Assembly (NCBI RefSeq): GCF_019890725.1
Contig: NZ_JAINZZ010000043.1
Span: forward strand, 1 to 64,000
Direction of reading: 5' to 3'
DNA: 64,000 nt
Source: Actinacidiphila acidipaludis
GTDB taxonomy: Bacteria; Actinomycetota; Actinomycetes; Streptomycetales; Streptomycetaceae
The notes under the pieces were generated by a model that was not told where the DNA came from, did no database searches, and saw only the letters and a list, made by a program, of their open reading frames with translations. The position numbers and the translations under genes were made by a program. Positions within the stretch are counted from its first letter, which is position 1; each line of letters starts with the position of its first letter. Below are positions 1 to 10,964 of the stretch, one piece after another.

Positions 1-138
1 AGGAGTGGAGACAGGTTTCGCGGGCGTATCGAAAACCGCATACGCCCCGGCAACCGCCTCGCGTCTTCGATGGACGCACGGACCGCGAGGCGTCCCATCG
101 GGTGACGCAGCGGATGGTCGGCCGACGGGGAAGGGGCT

Positions 139-1359
139 GTGATCATGCACGAGAACGCGACGGGAGGCGTCGACAGGCGGAGCCTGCTCGGGTGGGGCGG
201 GCTGGCGGCAGCCGGTGCGGCTGCGGCCGCCACGCCGATGGTGGGCGCCCAGCCCGCCCACACCGCCCCGGCCCCGGCCGGCGCCTGGATCCCGCGGGAC
301 TGCCTGCCCGGCGGCGCCTACGACCGGTACGTGGCGGAGCTGGCGGCCGCGGACAGGTTCTCCGGTGTCGTGCTGCTCTCGCACCGGGGCCGCACCGTGC
401 TGTCCCGCAGTTACGGCATGGCCGACAAGGAGCGAGGGATCCCCAACCACGAGCGCGTCGCCTTCAATCTCAGCTCAGCGGGCAAGCCGTTCGTCGCGGT
501 GGCACTCCTGCAGCTCGCGCAGCAGGGGAAGCTGAAGCTGGCGGACACCGTGGGCACCCACCTGACGGGCTTCGCCGAGGACATCGCCGAACAGGTGACC
601 ATCCATCACATGCTGGCCGGTATCTCCGGGCTCGACTCCCCGGACGAGGATCTGCAGCGCGTCTTCCAAAGCCGGGAGGAGGTGCACGACTACTACGAGG
701 GGTGGGCCCGGCAGTCGAGGTTGGTGGCTCCCGTCGGCACTCCCACCGATCACGCGGGCGCCGAGATCGCTATCTCCGCGATGATCGTCGAGGCCGTGGC
801 CGGTACGAGCTACTGGGACTACGTCGAGGAACACGTCTTCAGGCGCTGCGGCATGACCGGAACGGCCTTCGCCACCAGGCCGCAGTGGCTGACCGACACC
901 CACATCGCGCATGCCTACATGACGCTTGCCGACGGCAGCCGGGTGGACGCCGTGCGCAACCTGGACAAGGGCAGCCCGCACCCCTACGAGCTGGGCAAGA
1001 ACCCGGCCCGCCTGTTCATCGCCGCTCCCGGAGACGCGGGCTTCGCCACGGCGCCGGATCTGGTCAGGTTCGCCCACGGGCTGAGCGACGGCACACTGCT
1101 GGACCGGCCCTGGGCCGACGTGTTCACCGCGGCCAAGGTCCCGCACGGGCCGGCGAGCTTCGGCGCCTACCAAGTGCCCGTCAGCATCGTCCAGGGCCAG
1201 TGGGTGTACTCGCGCGCCGGCGGCGACCCCGGTGGCGGAGCCAACTGGAACATCTACCCGGACACCGGCTGGGTCGGCGTCATCCTCGGCAACCACGACG
1301 ACTTCCCGCTGGTGGAGATGATCGAGCGGGAGACACAGGCCGTCACCGGCGGCCGCTGA
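139..1359 (+). CDS. Tat-exported serine hydrolase (class C beta-lactamase / DD-peptidase fold)
   Basis: The product is about 406 residues. The N-terminus carries a twin-arginine signal (DRRSLLG followed by an Ala-rich hydrophobic stretch ending near AQPAHTA), so export folded through Tat is likely. The SxxK catalytic motif of the serine beta-lactamase/penicillin-binding fold is visible as SAGK (Ser113, Lys116), inside NLSSAGKPF. I do not see a clean YxN; DHAG sits in the equivalent region, so true beta-lactamase activity is uncertain and an esterase or DD-peptidase-like role is equally possible. The GTG at 139 follows a GGGGAAGGGG ribosome site; an ATG two codons later is an alternative. It stands alone, 66 bp ahead of a GNAT gene. 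Confidence 0.85.
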   Translation: MIMHENATGGVDRRSLLGWGGLAAAGAAAAATPMVGAQPAHTAPAPAGAWIPRDCLPGGAYDRYVAELAAADRFSGVVLLSHRGRTVLSRSYGMADKERGIPNHERVAFNLSSAGKPFVAVALLQLAQQGKLKLADTVGTHLTGFAEDIAEQVTIHHMLAGISGLDSPDEDLQRVFQSREEVHDYYEGWARQSRLVAPVGTPTDHAGAEIAISAMIVEAVAGTSYWDYVEEHVFRRCGMTGTAFATRPQWLTDTHIAHAYMTLADGSRVDAVRNLDKGSPHPYELGKNPARLFIAAPGDAGFATAPDLVRFAHGLSDGTLLDRPWADVFTAAKVPHGPASFGAYQVPVSIVQGQWVYSRAGGDPGGGANWNIYPDTGWVGVILGNHDDFPLVEMIERETQAVTGGR

Positions 1360-1425
1360 GCAACTGCCGGCACGGAGCGGGACACCGTCGGACACCGGTC
1401 ACGCCGCGTCGGGCATGATCAGCCC

Positions 1426-1989
1426 GTGGACACGTATCTGGAGACCGAGCGCCTGGCCCTGCGCCGTTTCACCGCCGACGACGCGGAGCTGCTGATCGAG
1501 CTGGACAGCGACCCGGCGGTGATGCGCTACCTGACCGGCGGACGACCGACCGCACCGGACCTCGTCCGCGAGCGCTATCTGCCCAACATCCTCGCCGGGT
1601 ACCAGCGGTGGGGCGGTGACCTGGGACTGTTCGCGGCGCACGAGAAGGACGGCGGCGCGTTCATCGGCTGGTTCATTCTGCGCCCCGAGCCGGAGGGTCC
1701 GCTGGACGAGGTCGAACTCGGCTACCGGCTGCGGCAGGCGGCGTGGGGAAAGGGGTACGCCACCGAGGGCTCCCGTGCCCTGCTCCGCAAGGCGTTCACG
1801 GAACTCGGCGTCCGCATGATCTGGGCGGAGACGATGTCGGTGAACCACGGCTCCCGCAACATCATGGCCAAACTCGGCATGACGCACACGGACACCGTCC
1901 CCACTCCCCCCGACATGCAGGCGGTCGAGGGCTCCGAGCACGGAGGCGTCCGGTACGAGATCACCGCGGAGCGGTGGAGGCAGCAGTGA
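1426..1989 (+). CDS. GNAT family N-acetyltransferase (RimJ/RimL-like)
   Basis: The 187-residue protein opens with LETERLALRRFTADDAE, the typical first strand and helix of RimJ/RimL-type acetyltransferases, and contains the acetyl-CoA loop RQAAWGKGYATEG (about residues 104-116) followed by the E...N...S...K segment of the fold. It probably transfers acetyl groups from acetyl-CoA to a protein N-terminus or a small amine; the substrate cannot be read from sequence. Start GTG at 1426. It is transcribed in the same direction as the preceding hydrolase, but the 66-bp gap gives no proof of an operon. Confidence 0.88.
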   Translation: MDTYLETERLALRRFTADDAELLIELDSDPAVMRYLTGGRPTAPDLVRERYLPNILAGYQRWGGDLGLFAAHEKDGGAFIGWFILRPEPEGPLDEVELGYRLRQAAWGKGYATEGSRALLRKAFTELGVRMIWAETMSVNHGSRNIMAKLGMTHTDTVPTPPDMQAVEGSEHGGVRYEITAERWRQQ

Positions 1990-2165
1990 CCAGCGTGCGG
2001 GTGTTCCGGGCCGTGGCCCGCGATGCCCGCGGCGGCACCGTCTGAGCACTCCGGGGAATACCGGGCCGCCTTCGCCCCTTTGCATGCGGTGGCACGGTCG
2101 CGCCCGGTTCTCCGGCGCGCGGCCGTCCAGGCCATGTCCGGACGGGGGAAGTCGGTGATCACGTG

Positions 2166-3083
2166 ATGCGGGCGGTGCGGTTCCACGAGTACGGCGGGAT
2201 CGATGTGCTGCGGGTCGAGGAGGTGGAACGGCCGGTACCCGGTCCCGGACAGGTGCTGGTCGAGGTCCGCGCGGCGGGAATCCAGCCCGGCGAGGCGCAC
2301 ATCCGCACCGGCGCGCTGCACGCGCGTTGGCCGGCGACGTTCCCCTCGGGGCAGGGAAGCGATCTGGCGGGTGTCGTGGTGGAGACCGGCCCGCACGTGC
2401 GAGGCTTCGCGGTGGGCGACGAGGTGCTCGGCTTCACCCACCGGCGCGCCAGCCATGCGCAGTTCGTGGTGGTCGACGACGTCCATCTGGTCTCCCGTCC
2501 CGCGGGGTTGTCCTGGGACGTGGCCGGCGCCCTGTACGTGGCGGGCACCACCGCCTACGCCACCGTGTTCGCCGTCGAGCCCGGCCCGGACGACACGGTC
2601 GTCGTCTCCGGAGCGGCCGGCGGCGTCGGGTCGCTGGCGGTGCAACTCGCGCGGCAGCGCGGCGCCACGGTGATCGGGCTGGCGAGCGAGCGCAACCACC
2701 CGTGGCTGAAGGAGCGCGGTGTGCTGCCGGTCGCCTACGGGCCGGGGGTGGCCGAGCGGATCCGTCAGGCGTCCGGTGACAGGGTCGACGCGTTCATCGA
2801 CACCTTCGGCGACGGCTACGTGGCCCTGGCAGCGGAACTGGGCGCCCGGCCCGAGCGGATCAACACGATCAGCGACTGGCAGGCGGCGGCCAAAATCGGC
2901 GCGCGCACCTACGGCGAAGGCGCGGCGGCGTCCGCCGTCGTCCTCGGCGAGCTGGCCCGGTCGGCCGCGCGCGGCCTGCTGGAGGTACCGATCGCCCGCA
3001 CCTATCCACTGGCGCAGGTGCGGGATGCCTTCCGCGAGCTGGAACAGCAGCACACCCACGGCAAGATCGTGCTCCGGCCCTGA
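2166..3083 (+). CDS. NADPH:quinone oxidoreductase-like MDR dehydrogenase
   Basis: A medium-chain dehydrogenase/reductase of about 305 residues. The N-terminal GroES-like domain begins MRAVRFHEYGGIDVL, and the Rossmann domain carries the nucleotide-binding signature GAAGGVGSLAVQLA near residue 155. The zinc-ligand cysteines of alcohol dehydrogenases are absent, placing it in the zinc-independent quinone reductase group: NAD(P)H-dependent reduction of quinones or enones in the cytoplasm. The protein ends with the usual AFRELEQQHTHGKIVL tail, so it is full length. A GTG immediately upstream (2163) is an alternative first codon. Confidence 0.88.
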   Translation: MRAVRFHEYGGIDVLRVEEVERPVPGPGQVLVEVRAAGIQPGEAHIRTGALHARWPATFPSGQGSDLAGVVVETGPHVRGFAVGDEVLGFTHRRASHAQFVVVDDVHLVSRPAGLSWDVAGALYVAGTTAYATVFAVEPGPDDTVVVSGAAGGVGSLAVQLARQRGATVIGLASERNHPWLKERGVLPVAYGPGVAERIRQASGDRVDAFIDTFGDGYVALAAELGARPERINTISDWQAAAKIGARTYGEGAAASAVVLGELARSAARGLLEVPIARTYPLAQVRDAFRELEQQHTHGKIVLRP

Positions 3084-3228
3084 GGACCTGCCAACGGGAC
3101 GCGTGACCGGCCCGCGGACGCGTTGATCCACCTGTCCGGACTCGGCGCAGGCCCGCCGTCGAGGGCGTACTCCAGGCCGGCGCGGGCATGCGCCCCGACG
3201 GCCGCGCGGTGCCGACGGGAGGGCTGCG

Positions 3229-4518
3229 ATGGAAACGCCATCAGCGCGAGCTCCGGCGGCACAGCCCCTGGAGGACGAGGCCCACCGAGGCGGTTCGCAC
3301 GGACTGGCGCGCTACGTCCTCGCCGCCCTGCTCGTACGCAGCGCCGACAGCGGCGCGACCGTCGGGGTGGTCCTGCTGGCGCTCGCGGTGCGCGGCCACC
3401 CGGGAGGCGGCGCCGCCGCAGGCGGCCTGCTGGCGGCGGCACTCAGCGCCCCGCACCTGTTCGGCCCCTGGCTGGCCCGGCGACTGGACCGGGCACATGA
3501 AGGCCTTCGGCTGCTGGCCGGAGCGTTCGTGCTGTACGCGGTGGCGCTGGCCGGCACGGCGGTGGCGGTGGGCCGCGCACCGCTCGCGGTGGCGCTGTGC
3601 ACCACGGCGGTCGCCGGATCCTGCGGGCCCTTGCTGACCGGTGGGTTGAGCAGCCGGCTGGCCGCGCTCGCCGGAGGCGGCGAGCACGCGCAGCGCCGTG
3701 CGCAGGGCTGGGACTCCACGACGTACGGGCTCGGCGGGACGCTCGGCCCCGCGGCGGTGGCGGGAACGGCGGCGCTCGCCGATCCGCGGGCCGCGCTGCT
3801 CGCTCTGTGCGGCGCGGCGACCACCGCGGCACTCCTCACCGCGACCCTGCCGTCGGCCCGTTCGGACGGCCCGCGTCCGAAGCCCGCGACCGCCGCGAAC
3901 CCCGGGGCCACGCCCACCGTCCGCCAAGGCGTCGGCATCCTCGTCCGGCACGGTCCGCTGCGCCGCGTCACCGTCCTCACCCTCATGTCCGCGCTCGAAC
4001 TGGGTGCGTTGCCGGTCATCGCCATGACGCACGGCCCTCAGCTCGCCCACCGCCCTTCGGCGGGTGCGGTGTTGACGACCGTCATGGGGCTGGGCAACCT
4101 CGCGGGTTCGCTGCTGGTGACGGCCGTGCCGTTGCGCGGGGACGCCGAGGTGTGGGCGCTGCGGCTGTTCGCCGTCCTGGCCGCGGTCACCGCACTCACC
4201 GCCTGCGCTCCCGGCTACGCCACGGCACTGGCCGGGTTCGCTCTGGTCGGCGTGGCCAACTCCTTCTCCTTCACGGCCACGTTGGCCGCCCGTTCCGCCT
4301 ACGCCCCGCCGGCAGCGCGAGCCCAGGTCTTCGTCACCAGCGCCGGGCTGAAGGTCGCTGTGGCCTCCGTGGGAACAGCGGCGGCGGGGGCCGCCTCGGG
4401 CCTGGGCGGCCGGCTCATCCTGCTGGCCGCTGCCGCCTGCACCGCGGCCGCCGTCTGCGCCGCCCTCGCCGACCGCCTGCGCGCGGCCCGCCGCGCCGCG
4501 GACGCCCACGGCGTGTGA
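3229..4518 (+). CDS. MFS transporter
   Basis: A 429-residue integral membrane protein rich in Ala, Gly, Leu and Val, with about twelve predicted transmembrane helices in two halves split by a basic, Pro-rich cytoplasmic loop near residues 205-230 (SARSDGPRPKPATAAN). This is the layout of major facilitator superfamily transporters of the efflux type. The opening region (GLARYVLAALLVRSADSGA) resembles actinobacterial drug-export MFS proteins. Substrate unknown; no regulator gene is adjacent. ATG at 3229 follows a GGAGGG site. Confidence 0.82.
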   Translation: METPSARAPAAQPLEDEAHRGGSHGLARYVLAALLVRSADSGATVGVVLLALAVRGHPGGGAAAGGLLAAALSAPHLFGPWLARRLDRAHEGLRLLAGAFVLYAVALAGTAVAVGRAPLAVALCTTAVAGSCGPLLTGGLSSRLAALAGGGEHAQRRAQGWDSTTYGLGGTLGPAAVAGTAALADPRAALLALCGAATTAALLTATLPSARSDGPRPKPATAANPGATPTVRQGVGILVRHGPLRRVTVLTLMSALELGALPVIAMTHGPQLAHRPSAGAVLTTVMGLGNLAGSLLVTAVPLRGDAEVWALRLFAVLAAVTALTACAPGYATALAGFALVGVANSFSFTATLAARSAYAPPAARAQVFVTSAGLKVAVASVGTAAAGAASGLGGRLILLAAAACTAAAVCAALADRLRAARRAADAHGV

Positions 4519-4674
4519 AGCGAGCCCGCAGGTGGGCACGGACCTGGCGGAGCCCTCGGGCCTCGGCGGTGAAGCCGAATATGGCCGCCATCATGGCGAC
4601 GTTGACCAGTTCGGCATCGCAGTCTCGTTCTGGTCTCCGCAGGCGCCCTTGGACCACATCACCAGGAGGAACCC

Positions 4675-5064
4675 GTGTCGTGCCCGCAACCGCTCACCGC
4701 CGAGGAGAAGCTCGCCGACGCGAAGAAGCTGTTGAGCCTCCCGCCTGTCGTCGTGATCTGCGGGTCCACCCGCTTCATGACCGAGATGAACGAAGCCGAT
4801 CTCCGGGAGACCGCAGCCGGAAAGATTGTCGTCAAACCGGGCTGCGACATGAAGTCGCCACACGAACTCTGGTCCGACCCTGCCGAGGCCGAGGCGCTGA
4901 AGGTACGACTCGACGATCTGCACAGGGCGAAGATCCGGCTCGCCGATGAGGTGCTCGTCGTCGGCGACTACATCGGAGACAGCACCCGCACCGAAATCGC
5001 CTACGCCCGATCGCAGGGCAAGCCCGTGCGGTTCACGCACGCCGAAGTCGACCCTGACGCCTGA
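4675..5064 (+). CDS. Nucleoside 2-deoxyribosyltransferase-like protein
   Basis: A compact 129-residue protein whose core reads PPVVVICGSTRF ... DEVLVVGDYIGDSTRTEIAYARSQGKPVRF. The CGSTRF loop, the D...G...S.G...E pattern and the closing A...GKPV strand match the nucleoside 2-deoxyribosyltransferase / DUF4406-like Rossmannoid group, which bind nucleoside-like substrates and are common in actinomycetes and their phages. The activity (base exchange or N-glycosidic cleavage) is inferred from fold only. GTG start at 4675 sits just after AGGAGGAA, a very strong ribosome site. Confidence 0.68.
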   Translation: MSCPQPLTAEEKLADAKKLLSLPPVVVICGSTRFMTEMNEADLRETAAGKIVVKPGCDMKSPHELWSDPAEAEALKVRLDDLHRAKIRLADEVLVVGDYIGDSTRTEIAYARSQGKPVRFTHAEVDPDA

Positions 5065-5241
5065 CCGCCCGCTGCCACCTCGACGCCCAGTCCGGCGGCC
5101 CGCCGTCTGACCGTCCCGCGGTGGCCTCGGCCGCCGCCCAGGCCACACCCTCCGCAAGCATCGCTGAGAATTGATCACCTAGCTTCGCCCGTGGCGGGTA
5201 TACGGCTTCCGTAGCCAAGACACTGGCCGTGAGGGGGCAGC

Positions 5242-7515
<2,274 letters not shown>

Positions 7516-7548
7516 GGCGTTGCGGATCATCCGATCGCTGGTCCGGGT

Positions 7549-7849
7549 GTGCCGTTGAGCAACGCGCAGTGGGCGCGGACCGAGCCGTTGTCGCCGGACC
7601 GGACGGACGGGCGAGGCGGGCGGTGGCGGGATCAGCGTGCGGCTGCGGATGTGGTCCACCGACGGCACCTCCGGTGTCGGTCGGCTCCCCGATCGGGCGC
7701 GCCCACCAGCACGCGGTCGGGGCCCGCAGACAAGGGCCCCGGCCGGCGAACCGGCAGGTCATGCCATGGACCGGTCCCGCGCCGGCCTGGCCACCCGTGA
7801 CGGCGAGACCGCCACCCTCCACCTCGCCGGACTCGGCATCGTGGGCATG
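7549..7849 (+). pseudogene. Decayed IS5-family transposase with internal deletions and frameshifts
   Basis: Three pieces of one actinobacterial IS5-type transposase lie in order but in three different frames. 7549-7635 encodes the N-terminal PLSNAQWARTEPLSPDR and GGRWRDQ segment. 7695-7752 encodes the middle piece GRAHQHAVGARRQGPRPANR. 7760-7849 encodes HAMDRSRAGLATRDG directly joined to ETATLHLAGLGIVGM, the last being the normal C-terminus. The catalytic core between is missing. It fills the 358-bp gap between glgX and the converging DUF1906 gene and marks a past insertion at this junction. Identification rests on recognising the family's conserved peptides. Confidence 0.75.
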
Positions 7850-7873
7850 CCTGGCCGTCCGGGGTTGGGTCGT

Positions 7874-9379
7874 TCAGGATCCGATGAGTGTCCAGTAGGC
7901 GTTGACTTCGGCCCAGTTGGTCCAGCCGCCGGCGCTGCTCTGGGAGTAGCCCATGTGCCCGCCGCTCCCGAGTGCGAACGCGGTGTTCTGGGCGGTGTCC
8001 GGGTCGTAGACCAGGGTGGGATCCTCGGCGAAGTTGTTCCAGTAGCCGTTGGCCTCGGTCCAGTTCGACCAGCTCGCACCGTCGTTGCCGCTCTGCGCGT
8101 AACCGATACGCCCGTCACCACCGCGAGCGAAGACCGTCATCCGGTTGGTCGTGGGGTTGAAGATCACATGCGGGTCACCGGAGAAGTTGTTCCAGTAGGC
8201 ATTGACCTCCGCCCAGTTCGACCAGCTCACACCGCCATTGCTGCACTGGCTGTAGCCGATACGGCCATCACCGCCACGGGCGAAGACGGTGACCCTCTTC
8301 GTGGTCGAGTTGTACACCGCCGAAGCATCACCCTTGAAATTCGACCAGTACGGGTTCACCTGGGTCCAGTTCGACCAGCTCGCACCGTTGTCGGTGCTCC
8401 TGCTGATGCCCATGGCACCGTCGGCCGACCCGCGGGCGAAGAGCAGCGTCGCCTTGGCATCCGGGTCATAGACCGCGTTCGGTGTGCCCTGCAACGCCCA
8501 ATAGCCGTTGGCCTCGGCCCAGTCGCTCCAGCTGGCCCCGCCGTTCGAACTGTTGGTGAAGCCCAGATGACCCCCCGACCCCAGACCGAACAGGCTCATC
8601 ACCCTCCCACCCGGGTTGTACACCGCCCAACTGCTGTCCGAAGTAGCGGCGCTGGAGTTCCCGTTTCCGGGGACCGAGACGCCCCACTGACCGAAGTCGT
8701 CGACGACGGCCTGGTCTTCGTCGACCGACGTGCCGCCGACCTGTATGTCGTTCTGGATCTGCCGCAGTTGGGCGCGGGAATCCCAGTTGCCGCCGGACCA
8801 GGCGTAGGTCTGCCAGCCCCAGCTGATCTTGGAGCTGTTGAAGAGCTGCTGGATCGCGTAGTAACCGCCGTACGCACCGGTGCGGTCGCGGCCGATCACC
8901 GAGGCGATTCCGTCGAAGTACGCCTCGATCGCGGAAAGGTCCGCGGACTGCACGTCCCAGTCGACACTGAAGTAGATCGGCCGGTCGGCCGGCATTCCGG
9001 CCGCCGCTGCCGCACTCTGGGCCTGCTGTGCGTCGCTGACGCCCTGGGAAAGGCCGTTCCGCGGCGCGTACTGCCCCATTTCCCAGTTGCACACCACGTC
9101 GATCCCGGCGTTGATGAACGCCAGCGCGCTGCTGCGGGTCAGCGACCCGGGGCCGGCAAGGTACTGGCAGACGAAGGTGTAGCCGTCCGCGGTGATCGTC
9201 GAGGGGCTCGGGTTCGGATAGGTGTTGAAGTCCAGGCCCAGCCTCGTGGCGGCCGAAGCGGCTGACGGGTCGCCCAGGTCGAGCCCGAGTTTGACTCCTG
9301 TGCCGACGGTCACGGCCGCCATCGCCGCGAGGAGGCGCCGGCGCGAGAGCGATGTGGGGACGTGCTGCTTTTCGGTCAA
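7874..9379 (-). CDS. Tat-exported DUF1906 (Rv2525c-like) protein with five-repeat C-terminal propeller
   Basis: A 501-residue secreted protein. I start it at a TTG (9379) because AGGAG lies just upstream and the Tat signal SRRRLLAAMAAVTVG follows directly. Residues about 45-235 form a DUF1906 glycoside-hydrolase-like barrel (LGLDFNTYPNPS, WEMGQY, YFSVDWDVQ, WAYSGG-type motifs as WQTYAWSGGNWDS), a family related to cell-wall-linked Tat substrates such as Rv2525c. Residues about 250-501 hold five tandem repeats of about 50 residues, each with FARGGDGRIGY- and GASWSNWTEANGYW-like motifs, predicted to make a five-bladed lectin-like propeller. It ends beside the decayed transposase. Confidence 0.85.
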   Translation of the reverse strand: MTEKQHVPTSLSRRRLLAAMAAVTVGTGVKLGLDLGDPSAASAATRLGLDFNTYPNPSPSTITADGYTFVCQYLAGPGSLTRSSALAFINAGIDVVCNWEMGQYAPRNGLSQGVSDAQQAQSAAAAAGMPADRPIYFSVDWDVQSADLSAIEAYFDGIASVIGRDRTGAYGGYYAIQQLFNSSKISWGWQTYAWSGGNWDSRAQLRQIQNDIQVGGTSVDEDQAVVDDFGQWGVSVPGNGNSSAATSDSSWAVYNPGGRVMSLFGLGSGGHLGFTNSSNGGASWSDWAEANGYWALQGTPNAVYDPDAKATLLFARGSADGAMGISRSTDNGASWSNWTQVNPYWSNFKGDASAVYNSTTKRVTVFARGGDGRIGYSQCSNGGVSWSNWAEVNAYWNNFSGDPHVIFNPTTNRMTVFARGGDGRIGYAQSGNDGASWSNWTEANGYWNNFAEDPTLVYDPDTAQNTAFALGSGGHMGYSQSSAGGWTNWAEVNAYWTLIGS

Positions 9380-9907
9380 CTTCCACTCCTGGTCTGCGGA
9401 GAACGGAACGAGATGAGGGGGGTCGCAGCGGTTGTGGTGACGGCGCATCAGGTTCTGCGGAGCATGAGCCCGTTCTCTTCCCTGTTGTCGGTGCGCGAGG
9501 ACCCGGTGGTGCTCGGAGGCCGGGTTACGGCACCGAATCTAGGAGCCACCGTCCTGGATCCGTCCTTGTTCCGTCCTTGCAGGGTTTCCTTCGCTGCCGA
9601 GCGCGGCGAAGCTCGGGGCACATGGCGTCCCTTCCTCACCGAACCGTCTCGGACGCCAGGACAGCCTCGCCCCACAGCCAGGGACCGCTGCCGCTGGCCG
9701 GGCGATTCCCGAGTGCTCATCCCGCGCTCAGCACGAAAGGCCCTGACCCTCTGGTGCGGAGCAGATCCACGACGTCGCGTTCGCCCTCGGGCGCCGTGTG
9801 AATGGCTCCGCTCTCCGTACTCACCGCGCTGAGACGCCGTGTCGCCACGGACCGGGATCGCATAGATTGGGACATCGCGTCCGTCGTGGTGACGCGGCCG
9901 GGCGAAG
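9380..9907. other. 528-bp divergent intergenic region
   Basis: This gap separates the leftward DUF1906 gene from the rightward GlxA-type regulator and must hold both promoters. The one clear structure is the heptamer direct-repeat array at 9549-9577, listed separately. Reading frames crossing the region in both strands lack recognisable domains and convincing ribosome sites, so I call no gene here. Confidence 0.6.
9549..9581. promoter_or_regulatory. Three heptamer direct repeats at 11-bp spacing
   Basis: The heptamer CCGTCCT occurs exactly at 9549-9555, 9560-9566 and 9571-9577, each followed by a 4-base spacer (GGAT, TGTT, TGCA). A 7+4 direct repeat places each copy on the same DNA face and is the arrangement bound by SARP-type and PhoP-type activators in Streptomyces. 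The heptamer itself is not a PHO box. Which of the two divergent genes it serves is unknown. Confidence 0.5.
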
Positions 9908-10954
9908 GTGCGAGTGACGAGGGGGTTGACCGCGGTGGTGGAGCAGGCGGGGACGAGGCCGGCGAGAGGCGTCGCTTTCCTGGTCTTCGACGGGATGAAG
10001 ATGCTCGACGTCTCGGGCCCGGCCGAGGTCTTCGCCGAGGCGACTCGGTTCGGCGCCGCGTACGACCTGCGCTACGTCTCCCCCGACGGTCAGCCGGTCC
10101 TCACCTCGATCGGGACGCCCCTGACGGTCGACGGCCCGGCCGACGAGGTGGCCGGCATCGACACCGTGATCGTCTCCGGCGCCGACGCCCTGCCGACCTC
10201 GCCGATCCCGGCCGAGCTCGTCGCGGCGGCCCGCGCCCTGCGGATGCGATGCCGCCGCATGGTCTCCATCTGCACGGGCTCCTTCGTCCTCGCCGCCGCG
10301 GGTCTGCTCGACGGGCGCCGCGCCACCACCCACTGGCGCCACGCCGGCCTGCTGGCGCGCGCCTACCCGGCCGTCTCGGTCGCGCCGGACGCGCTCTTCG
10401 TCCACGACCACGGCATCTACACCTCGGCCGGGGTGTCGGCCGGCATCGACCTCGCCCTGTCGCTGGTCGAGGAGGACCACGGGCCGGACCTCGCCCGTGA
10501 GGTCGCCCGCAACCTGGTCATGTTCATGCAGCGGCCTGGCGGCCAGTCCCAGTTCGCAGCGCCGCTGGAGGTCCGGGCTCCGCGGACACCCACCCTGCGT
10601 ACCGTCGTCGACCTCGTGGCGGCACAGCCCGCACTCGATCACAGCACGACCTCGCTGGCGCGGCAGGCCGGAGTGAGTACCCGGCACCTGACGCGGCTCT
10701 TCGCCGCCGAGCTCGACACCACGCCGGCGAAGTTCGTCGAGCGCACCCGGCTGGACCACGCCAAGTCCCTGCTGGATGCCGGCCACGGGGTCGCCGAGAC
10801 GGCCCGCGCGGTCGGCTTCGGCAGCGCCGAGACGATGCGGCGGTTGTTCGTCGCCAGGTTCGGGGTCTCCCCCAGCCAGTACCGGGCACGCTTCACGACC
10901 ACGACCACGAGCACGAGCACGACGTCGGCGGTCGTGGACCTCGCGGGTCAGTGA
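9908..10954 (+). CDS. GlxA family transcriptional regulator (DJ-1/PfpI domain + AraC HTH)
   Basis: A 348-residue regulator with an N-terminal DJ-1/PfpI-like sensing domain (VAFLVFDGMKMLDVSGPAEVF through the nucleophile-elbow region MVSICTGSFVLAAAGLL, about residues 20-200) and a C-terminal AraC double helix-turn-helix (TSLARQAGVSTRHLTRLF and the second helix pair VGFGSAETMRRLF). Proteins of this type bind small molecules through the PfpI domain and activate neighbouring catabolic genes. Its stop is 10 bp from the stop of the converging HD-domain gene. GTG at 9908 is used; later in-frame GTGs near 9935 are alternatives. Confidence 0.9.
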   Translation: MRVTRGLTAVVEQAGTRPARGVAFLVFDGMKMLDVSGPAEVFAEATRFGAAYDLRYVSPDGQPVLTSIGTPLTVDGPADEVAGIDTVIVSGADALPTSPIPAELVAAARALRMRCRRMVSICTGSFVLAAAGLLDGRRATTHWRHAGLLARAYPAVSVAPDALFVHDHGIYTSAGVSAGIDLALSLVEEDHGPDLAREVARNLVMFMQRPGGQSQFAAPLEVRAPRTPTLRTVVDLVAAQPALDHSTTSLARQAGVSTRHLTRLFAAELDTTPAKFVERTRLDHAKSLLDAGHGVAETARAVGFGSAETMRRLFVARFGVSPSQYRARFTTTTTSTSTTSAVVDLAGQ

Positions 10955-10964
10955 GCTCGGCCGC

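Noticed and set aside
51..138. Promoter of the first gene
   Set aside because: No convincing -35/-10 pair could be distinguished by eye in this GC-rich leader.
102..1418. Alternative rightward frame overlapping the first serine hydrolase
   Set aside because: Arg/Gly-rich translation without motifs; the frame starting at 139 has a Tat signal and an SxxK motif.
9640..9800. Possible small gene upstream of the GlxA regulator
   Set aside because: Frames give Ser/Pro/Arg-rich peptides without a ribosome site or family resemblance.
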